From positions 1 through 47,986 of the IMG/VR virus record IMGVR_UViG_3300044998_000596: a stretch of 47,986 nucleotides of DNA; one strand, written 5' to 3'. Under the pieces are notes generated by a model. It saw nothing but the letters and a program-made list of their open reading frames with translations, had not been told where the DNA came from and ran no database searches. The stretch is from a virus. Positions 42,468-47,986 of the stretch are shown in pieces. The position numbers and the translations under genes are program-made. Within the stretch, counting starts at the first letter, position 1. Each line of letters starts with the position of its first letter.

Positions 42468-42477
42468 GTATATATTT
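42468..42477 (-). promoter_or_regulatory. Candidate promoter of the minus-strand gene
   Basis: On the minus strand, AAATATATAC lies about 29 nt before the ATG. It is divergent from the plus-strand GATATATAG element at 42482. Confidence 0.4.
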
Positions 42478-42481
42478 TTAG

Positions 42482-42490
42482 GATATATAG
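42482..42490 (+). promoter_or_regulatory. Candidate late promoter (GATATATAG)
   Basis: TAGGATATATAGTTAAAAAAG ends 15 nt before the ATG at 42506, in the divergent intergenic region. Confidence 0.6.
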
Positions 42491-42505
42491 TTAAAAAAGA
42501 AAAGC

Positions 42506-42937
42506 ATGAGCAGAATCTACGATTATAACCAATTTTCATCTAAGAAGAATAGAATAGGTGGGGATTATACATTTGGTCAGGATCTTAAAAGCATGGACAT
42601 TGATCTTTTTAACAGACCTGATGATTGGCAAGATCTGGATGATTATAAGGCTTTTATAGAATATTCTGTTGACGTTGAAGTTAAAAAATCTGGAATAGAG
42701 GGCCTTATGTTTAGAATAAACATGGTTGAACTCGAATTCACAGTGGATGATTATCCTAACGAAAGTAAGGAGTTTGATTTCGATCTTGTACCTGGGAAAA
42801 ATATAGATTTTAGCCAATTAGAGGCTAATCCTTTAGAATATGTTATCCCAACGTATCCTAGCAATCTCACAATTGACATGAATAAGAGCACAGAGCCTAT
42901 TAAGTGGAAAATTACAGTTTCTTTCGGAAATGACTAA
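42506..42937 (+). CDS. Small probable virion protein with targeting-like N-terminus
   Basis: A 143-residue protein starting MSRIYDYNQFSSKKNRIGGD, which resembles the Y-x-x-F part of the head-module N-terminal motif. The rest is beta-rich with paired strands (VDVEVKKSGIEGLMFRI, MVELEFTVDDYP, KWKITVSFGND), suggesting one beta-sandwich domain. No family is recognised. It overlaps the next gene by 8 nt. Confidence 0.65.
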   Translation: MSRIYDYNQFSSKKNRIGGDYTFGQDLKSMDIDLFNRPDDWQDLDDYKAFIEYSVDVEVKKSGIEGLMFRINMVELEFTVDDYPNESKEFDFDLVPGKNIDFSQLEANPLEYVIPTYPSNLTIDMNKSTEPIKWKITVSFGND

Positions 42938-43844
42938 CAAATTAATGGATTTTAACGGATTTCAGAAGCTTATAACTGAATCCACTAGTTATCAGATTCC
43001 CGGTGTGAAAAACATCTGGGGTGGAGGTTATGAGCTTGAAGTTTTTAAATCACCTAAACACTCCGAAGATTCAGAGAAACCACAGGGTATCTTTATTGCA
43101 GATAAAAATGAGAAATCCGTAGCTCTTTGTTTTTTAAACCAGGATGGATCTGAATCCGAATATCTCTGGGTTCCAAATGATGCTATAGCACTAAAGGATT
43201 TAGACGAAGAGCAACACCTCTTAAAATTCGACCCATACAAAAAATGGATTTTAAAGCACGAGAACAAAGATAAAGTTGAGGATTTCCTCGAGGATTTTGC
43301 AGATCACATCGAGTCATCTAAACTTTGGGGACCCGATAAAATGGGAAGAAATGCAAAGGACGACGTTGAGATGCTAATGGATATTTTCGATATACCTTCT
43401 CCGATAAAATCTTTTGAAGTTAGTGGAGATAATCAATGGGATGCAGAATTAGAGGACGGAAAGGTTATTGAGATCACAAAGAGAAATCAAGATGATCTGA
43501 TGTCTACCTTTAAAATATTTCCAGATAAAAAAGACTCGTCACCAGTATTGACTATAAAGAACCAAACATCTTCCCCTAAAACCGTTTTTAGACTCCCTAA
43601 TTTAGGCGAAATAGAAATGGGTGAGGTTCTAATAGGGTATAATAAACAAAGTCCGTACGTAAAGTATCTAATAAAAAAATGCTTGGGTTTAGAAACTTCT
43701 GCAGACCAAGCTGATCTTTTTGATCATTTCCAAAAGATTGCAAAAGAAAAAGGTCTAAAATCTGATGAGGTTAAGACCATTATGAAGCTTCTTGAGGATT
43801 TCATGGATCCTAAGGAGATCACTTCTTTTCTACCTTCTAGATAA
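42930..43844 (+). CDS. Unknown protein with targeting-like N-terminus
   Basis: A 304-residue protein starting MTNKLMDFNGFQKLITESTS, close to the D-F-x-x-F-x-x-L-x-x-E form of the shared motif. Mixed fold with beta strands in the first 80 residues (WGGGYELEVF, GIFIADKNEKSVALCFL), a helical middle and a C-terminal helix pair. No named family. It ends 38 nt before the next gene. Confidence 0.65.
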   Translation: MTNKLMDFNGFQKLITESTSYQIPGVKNIWGGGYELEVFKSPKHSEDSEKPQGIFIADKNEKSVALCFLNQDGSESEYLWVPNDAIALKDLDEEQHLLKFDPYKKWILKHENKDKVEDFLEDFADHIESSKLWGPDKMGRNAKDDVEMLMDIFDIPSPIKSFEVSGDNQWDAELEDGKVIEITKRNQDDLMSTFKIFPDKKDSSPVLTIKNQTSSPKTVFRLPNLGEIEMGEVLIGYNKQSPYVKYLIKKCLGLETSADQADLFDHFQKIAKEKGLKSDEVKTIMKLLEDFMDPKEITSFLPSR

Positions 43845-43882
43845 ATTCGAAACAATTTCCATCTTTCGTCCATACAATTTCC

Positions 43883-44149
43883 ATGGAAATAGATGAAAAT
43901 TTTGATCTTAAGCACGATCAGGTCTTAAGACTTAAAAAAGAAAGGGGCTATACAGTCCTGGAGTTTTCTAGACCCAAGGATAAAGAACTCAATAATATAA
44001 TAGAGTTCTGGAGATATGACTCCAGAAAGCCCAAAGGCGAATCCTCATGGCTTACAGAGAATGATTTCAAGGATCACCTAGACAACTATTTAAGTCTATT
44101 TCCGGTGGTGAGTTTAGAAACAATTCAGAAAAAAGACAATACGAAATAG
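43883..44149 (+). CDS. Small unknown protein
   Basis: An 88-residue charged protein with EIDENFDLKHDQVLRLKKER and WRYDSRKPKGESSWLTENDF. No family is recognised. It is followed 4 nt later by the next gene with a GTG start. Confidence 0.6.
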   Translation: MEIDENFDLKHDQVLRLKKERGYTVLEFSRPKDKELNNIIEFWRYDSRKPKGESSWLTENDFKDHLDNYLSLFPVVSLETIQKKDNTK

Positions 44150-44153
44150 AACC

Positions 44154-44816
44154 GTGGGAAATAAGAGAAATTTTTTTCGTTTTTCTTGGTTAAAGTGGCC
44201 ATCTAAAAAAAATCAAAAAATGGAGATTACTGAACAAAGCATACATGAGTCTAGAATATATTATTCTGCATTCGAATTCCAGTGGATAAAGGGAGACGAT
44301 ACATCGATGATCGAAAAATTTAGAGATGTAACAGTCAACGGTGATTTGATATTCATCGAATTCCAAAGTGGAAAAAGGATCAATCAAGAACTCTTGAACG
44401 AGTACATGATAACCTATCCTGCACCTCCACCTACTACACCTTCAAATCCTGCAGCTTTAGCACCTCAGATAAACACACCGAAGCCTTCGGATTTCTCTGT
44501 AACATCTATCGATTATCCCGATGCTAAAAACCAGACTCCGGATTCCCCGATATATAAGTTGCTGAAGAAACAGAAGAAAAATATAGTAGAGGTCTCAATA
44601 AAGCTAAAATTGAATTTACCTCCTAAAGATCTTTACACAGTTTTATCTGGATCTTTCGATGACGCAGAGAAAGAGATAATTGATTTCGTTTTAGACGGTG
44701 TTGATATTGATAGCATAAAAGCTTCTCTTGCAGATTCGATCAGAAAAAATTACTATTCAGAGGGTGGTAAGACACCAGAAACTCCGAAAAGAACAACAAA
44801 AGAAAATAGCAAATGA
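44154..44816 (+). CDS. Unknown protein with Pro-rich linker
   Basis: A 220-residue protein starting with GTG, 4 nt after the previous stop; an in-frame ATG at 44220 would give a start at MEITEQSIHES and drop a basic, aromatic N-terminus (NKRNFFRFSWLKWPSKKNQK). Residues about 80-110 are Pro/Thr-rich (YPAPPPTTPSNPAALAP), joining an N-terminal beta domain to a C-terminal helical domain. No named family. It overlaps the Nudix gene by 4 nt. Confidence 0.65.
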   Translation: MGNKRNFFRFSWLKWPSKKNQKMEITEQSIHESRIYYSAFEFQWIKGDDTSMIEKFRDVTVNGDLIFIEFQSGKRINQELLNEYMITYPAPPPTTPSNPAALAPQINTPKPSDFSVTSIDYPDAKNQTPDSPIYKLLKKQKKNIVEVSIKLKLNLPPKDLYTVLSGSFDDAEKEIIDFVLDGVDIDSIKASLADSIRKNYYSEGGKTPETPKRTTKENSK

Positions 44817-45403
44817 GCAACCACTCCGAAGAAAAAGTCCTACACTCAACTCCCAGATTTGAAGTTGTAGATAGAGATGGAAACATCGGTATAAGATCGA
44901 CTGTTGAGCCTGTTATAATTTTACCTTTCATTTCTGATGATCAAGGTCTTCCTTTAATGCTAGGTGTTTTAAAGGAAAGAAATCTTTTTAGAGATGGCGG
45001 ATATTCTATTTCAGCAATATCTGGAACTTCTGAGGAAGAGGATCCGGATTACCTTTCAACCGCAAAAAGAGAATTGAAAGAAGAATCTGGTTATGATGTC
45101 GAAGACAGTTCTAAATGGTTTTTCTTAGGAACCGTTACCGCCTCAAAGATGGTAGATTGCGAGCATCCTTGTTTTGCCGTTGATGTGACAGATATGCAAA
45201 AAGGCGAAGCTACTACTGACGGATCTGAAGGAGAGAAACTTTCTCAGTTTGTTTTCATTCCCGCAAATGATGTTGTAAAAGCTAAGGACGTTTTTATTCC
45301 TGCTTTATTTTTAAAACTCTTCAAATTCGTTGTCGGGATGGATCTTTATAACAGAGAAGATTCCGTTTTCGGTAAATCTAAAGGATTCACAACTGAAATT
45401 TAA
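44813..45403 (+). CDS. Nudix hydrolase
   Basis: A 196-residue Nudix-fold pyrophosphatase. The Nudix box core is AKRELKEESGYD (84-95) with the REUxEExGU residues in place; the spacing from the first Gly/Glu of the box is two residues longer than the classical one. N-terminal strands VVDRDGNIGIRSTVEPVIIL and a KERNLFRDGGYSISAISG loop fit ADP-ribose or nucleoside diphosphate-linked substrates, but the substrate cannot be decided. T4 NudE is a related phage example. It overlaps the preceding gene. Confidence 0.85.
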   Translation: MSNHSEEKVLHSTPRFEVVDRDGNIGIRSTVEPVIILPFISDDQGLPLMLGVLKERNLFRDGGYSISAISGTSEEEDPDYLSTAKRELKEESGYDVEDSSKWFFLGTVTASKMVDCEHPCFAVDVTDMQKGEATTDGSEGEKLSQFVFIPANDVVKAKDVFIPALFLKLFKFVVGMDLYNREDSVFGKSKGFTTEI

Positions 45404-45409
45404 TACTGT

Positions 45410-45682
45410 ATGCAAAACAGAAAAGAAAGAAGACAGCTACTTAAAAAGCTCGGTCTCTTAAATTTGGACAAGAAAAAAGATCCTCTAAAAAGAATAGAGG
45501 ACGGAAAAGAGAAACATCGCTTGAATCTACAAGAGATGAAGAATTCTGAAATTAAAAAGAACAGAGAAAAGGGCATAGAACCCCAAGAAAATGAGTTCTT
45601 TATGTACAGAAATCTAGATAATAGTTACGATAACCTTCAGTCTTTCCTCCTTAAAAAGGACTGGAATGACACCGAAAAATGA
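45410..45682 (+). CDS. Small basic unknown protein
   Basis: A 90-residue Lys/Arg/Glu-rich helical protein (NRKERRQLLKKLGLLNLDKK). No family is recognised. It follows the Nudix gene by 6 nt and precedes another small gene by 13 nt, so it is probably co-transcribed. Confidence 0.6.
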   Translation: MQNRKERRQLLKKLGLLNLDKKKDPLKRIEDGKEKHRLNLQEMKNSEIKKNREKGIEPQENEFFMYRNLDNSYDNLQSFLLKKDWNDTEK

Positions 45683-45695
45683 TTGATTCCCTAAC

Positions 45696-46025
45696 ATGAG
45701 GCAGAAATTCAATGTCAATTTTTACATATCCAAGCACTCCCCCAAAGAAGTCAAAAAAAGATCCGGTTTAGAATGTGATTTTTTTATAATAGACATCACT
45801 AAAATCATTAGGGACATGGGCTATGAGATTGACAATCTAAGCCCAGAGTCTGAATTTATTATAAACCATTCAATTCGCAACAAAATAACTCGGGGAATAT
45901 ATAGTACGAAGTGTGATAGTATACTTGTGTGCTATAGAAATATGACCCCCGATTTTATTAAAAATTTGGAGGATTTCTTAGACGAGTTTTCCGAAACCCT
46001 CGAATATGCTATCCACAGACTTTAA
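45696..46025 (+). CDS. Small unknown protein
   Basis: A 109-residue protein with a mixed fold (FNVNFYISKHSPKEVKKRSG, CDFFIIDITKIIRDMGYEID). Two Cys residues are present (27 and about 73-79) but no metal motif. A late-type AATATATAG element (45896-45904) lies within its 3' part and may serve the following large gene. No family is recognised. Confidence 0.6.
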   Translation: MRQKFNVNFYISKHSPKEVKKRSGLECDFFIIDITKIIRDMGYEIDNLSPESEFIINHSIRNKITRGIYSTKCDSILVCYRNMTPDFIKNLEDFLDEFSETLEYAIHRL

Positions 46026-46041
46026 AAAAGTGGAAGTGTAA

Positions 46042-47892
46042 ATGTACGATAAAATAAGATTAGATCTTTTAGACGAAGCCAGACTCCAAGGTACTGCGAA
46101 TAACCTAATATCTAGATATAGCAATATTGGAGCTAGCAATCCTAATAAAGGACCAACCGCTAAAAGTCTTTTTTACGAAGCAGGAAAAAGAGTTCCTGGT
46201 AAATATGGCAATTTCCTATTCTATGCTCTCGGTAGTAATGAAAATAGCTTTATTGACGCCTACTATAGATCTGAGGCCTCTGAATACAACGTTAGGACCT
46301 CTTCGATAAAGTCCAAAAATCCCACAGCTTCTTATTTAGTAACTGAAACGGTTAGACTCCAGGCTAAGACTGATGAAAATACCGGTGCTCTCAAAGGACT
46401 AATCTCGAATTTTCCTGGAGAGATAGTTGGTGGCGAAAGTGCTCCTTATTACTGGAAAGATTTTTTATATTGTAAGCATTACGGAACAATTCCCAATAAC
46501 TATATGGTAACCCTGAGAAGGTTTCCGACTCCAGTTTTAGACAATATGTCAATTCCTACTGCTATAAAGGATTCTGATAAATTTAACTCCGAAGGTGCAG
46601 GTAGACCTGTTGCACAAGCGGTTACCTGGTTCGGGAGAAATACTGGTAACAGTTTAAATGAATTAATCTCTTTTGGTACAGGTATAGAATGGAAATCTAA
46701 ATCACAGGATTTGGAGAAAACCCAAGAAGCTATGAGTAAAGGATTCTTCCAAGATGGTTTGGTTGGTCAATTGGGTCAGCTTTTAGGAAGAACTACTGAG
46801 ACCGGAAGTGGAGCACTAGATACACTTGAAGCAGTTGCCAACGCGGCAGTGATTGCAACAGATCCTTCAGAGACTACTACTAATGCAAGCATTGCAGCTA
46901 AGCTAAGAGATAGAGCTAAAGATGATAACGGTGGAGTGATGAGCGAGTACATATGGACTTCTGTTGATGTTGTTAAAAATACCTACGTAAGAGATGTTGG
47001 ACTTAAATTTGACTGGAAAGACATAAAGGTTGTTTTTGAATACGAATTGACTTCAGTTGGTGAGGTCAATACTAAAGCAGCTCTTTTGGATATTCTGGGA
47101 AATCTTTTGTCTATTGGTACTAATTATGGTACTTTCTTGTCTCCTGATGTTCGATATAACTCTAATTTTGCCGCTGTTGGATTCCCCGGAGGAAATGCAG
47201 GACTTGAATTATATTATAGCGATCCCCTCGCCTGGCTTGTAAGATACGCTTCGGAGATAACCAATATATTAAGTACTGTGATGAAGGAGGATGATTTGAA
47301 AACCTCAAAAACAAATGATAAGTCTAGATGGGAACAATATAAGTCAGATCTTGAACAGATCTCCAAAGACGGTTCAAAATCAGATTCAGAGAAAGCTGAG
47401 TGGTTAAGAGATCTTGCTGGAAGTAAAGAATTCAGAAGACTTTTCAGAGCAAATCAAACTAATGATTTCATAGCCAACTACCAGATGCCAGTGAGTTTTT
47501 TAACTGGTGCACCTATCGGTGAGTGGCATTTAGTTATAGGAAATCCTTGCAACCCTGTTGCTATGATAGGAAACCTTATCTGTAGCGATCTTAATATAGA
47601 ATTCACAGACCTATTAGGTCCTGATGATTTCCCTACCGGTATAAAGGCAACTTTTACCCTACAACACGCAAGAGACAGAGATCGTGGTGAGATTGAAAGT
47701 ATATTTAACAGGGGTGACGGAAGGCTCTACCACTCTGCTGCAGAAACAGCTTCTAACCAGCAAAGTTTTGGATCTGTTGCCGATGTAGCCGGAAATGTAC
47801 TCAGCTATACCTCTGCTGGATCTCTTAAAAGTGGATTCTGGAGATCACAACTTGGTAGCGTAGGAGATCAATCTCAACCAAACAATCCTTAA
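46042..47892 (+). CDS. Large probable baseplate or tail structural protein
   Basis: A 616-residue protein. The C-terminal ~120 residues include PIGEWHLVIGNPCNPVAMIG, then CSDLNIEFTDLLGPDDFPTG, IKATFTLQHARDRDRGEIES and IFNRGDGRLYHS. This is a tube-like domain pattern (WHLTIGNP ... IKxxFTLxxARxRxxxEI) seen in tail or baseplate proteins of large phages. The N-terminus MYDKIRLDLLDEARLQGTAN is helical. The middle is large and mixed, with a TSVDVVKNTYVRDVGLKFDW segment. It could be a baseplate-tube initiator (gp48/gp54-type) or a wedge component; the family name is not certain. The start of a next gene follows 4 nt later. Confidence 0.65.
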   Translation: MYDKIRLDLLDEARLQGTANNLISRYSNIGASNPNKGPTAKSLFYEAGKRVPGKYGNFLFYALGSNENSFIDAYYRSEASEYNVRTSSIKSKNPTASYLVTETVRLQAKTDENTGALKGLISNFPGEIVGGESAPYYWKDFLYCKHYGTIPNNYMVTLRRFPTPVLDNMSIPTAIKDSDKFNSEGAGRPVAQAVTWFGRNTGNSLNELISFGTGIEWKSKSQDLEKTQEAMSKGFFQDGLVGQLGQLLGRTTETGSGALDTLEAVANAAVIATDPSETTTNASIAAKLRDRAKDDNGGVMSEYIWTSVDVVKNTYVRDVGLKFDWKDIKVVFEYELTSVGEVNTKAALLDILGNLLSIGTNYGTFLSPDVRYNSNFAAVGFPGGNAGLELYYSDPLAWLVRYASEITNILSTVMKEDDLKTSKTNDKSRWEQYKSDLEQISKDGSKSDSEKAEWLRDLAGSKEFRRLFRANQTNDFIANYQMPVSFLTGAPIGEWHLVIGNPCNPVAMIGNLICSDLNIEFTDLLGPDDFPTGIKATFTLQHARDRDRGEIESIFNRGDGRLYHSAAETASNQQSFGSVADVAGNVLSYTSAGSLKSGFWRSQLGSVGDQSQPNNP

Positions 47893-47896
47893 TATT

Positions 47897-47986
47897 ATGG
47901 CTTTACTTATAGATACGATTAGTCAAAACAAAAAAGTATTTAATCCAAATACACAGGTTAATAATGGTGACAATTATGGAATTTGG
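47897..47986 (+). CDS. Start of a following gene, cut by the window end
   Basis: An ATG 4 nt after the previous stop opens a frame of 30 codons to the window end, beginning MALLIDTISQNKKVFNPNTQ. Too short to identify. The tight spacing suggests it belongs to the same structural operon. Confidence 0.55.
   Translation, partial: MALLIDTISQNKKVFNPNTQVNNGDNYGIW

Noticed and set aside
44548-44556. GATATATAA copy as a promoter for the Nudix gene
   Set aside because: It lies about 260 nt upstream within a coding region, far from the usual 15-24 nt spacing; probably chance.
1-47986. tRNA genes
   Set aside because: No cloverleaf with a GTTCGA-type T arm and a CCA end was seen in the short intergenic gaps; a tRNA search program would be needed to be certain.

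Overview
The window looks like part of a large T4-type (myovirus) phage genome whose host is probably a member of the Bacteroidota. It is AT-rich and packed with genes: 47 of the 48 annotated reading frames lie on the plus strand, with short overlaps or gaps of a few bases. T4-like proteins recognisable from sequence are tail sheath (gp18), tail tube (gp19, two copies), a gp26/gp51-like tail assembly or baseplate protein, late sigma factor (gp55), head-completion nuclease (gp4), portal (gp20, two copies), DNA ligase (gp30), clamp loader (gp44 and probably gp62), an RNase H/FEN-type 5' nuclease, prohead protease (gp21) and major capsid protein (gp23). The host inference rests on promoters with the TAnnTTTG -7 element of Bacteroidota and on A-rich leaders instead of clear Shine-Dalgarno sequences.

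Layout. 1-6051: tail module (sheath, two tubes, chaperone-like gene with a probable +1 frameshift, short tape-measure-like protein). 6151-9236: early-type operon (dCMP deaminase, ECF-like sigma factor, membrane protein, RecB/Cas4-like nuclease, unknown protein). 9329-14251: small membrane proteins, a pair of paralogous probable virion proteins, and an 849-residue protein that may be extended by a -1 frameshift. 14347-19049: gp55, gp4, an unknown protein and two tandem portals. 19124-25596: replication and repair block. 25645-26352: DEDDy exonuclease. 26417-38491: head module, with a nucleotidyltransferase, an 855-residue protein, protease-scaffold fusion, capsid protein, coiled-coil proteins and an 828-residue protein. 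38601-40593: dNMP-kinase-like protein and asparagine synthetase-like amidotransferase. 40645-46025: small probable virion proteins, the only minus-strand gene, and a Nudix hydrolase. 46042-end: a large probable baseplate protein and the start of the next gene.

How it works together. Two promoter classes can be seen. A T-tract followed 17-19 nt later by TATATTTG precedes nucleotide-metabolism and replication genes, and three of the four copies end exactly 16 nt before the start codon. A GATATATA motif, resembling the T4 late promoter TATAAATA, sits about 15-24 nt before many virion genes and is a candidate target of the encoded gp55-like sigma factor. Seven hairpin terminators with T-tails separate the units.

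The most interesting signals are: (1) an RF2-type CTT TGA +1 frameshift site joining the chaperone-like gene to an ATG-less second frame just before a tape-measure-like gene; (2) a shared N-terminal motif in head-module proteins that resembles the T4 internal-protein capsid-targeting sequence, together with repeated LNE sites fitting the gp21 cleavage rule, which suggests a packaged and possibly injected cargo set including a nucleotidyltransferase; (3) tandem duplication of both portal and tail-tube genes; (4) an A9 run that may extend the 849-residue protein. All functional statements are from reading the sequence and family knowledge; no database search was run.
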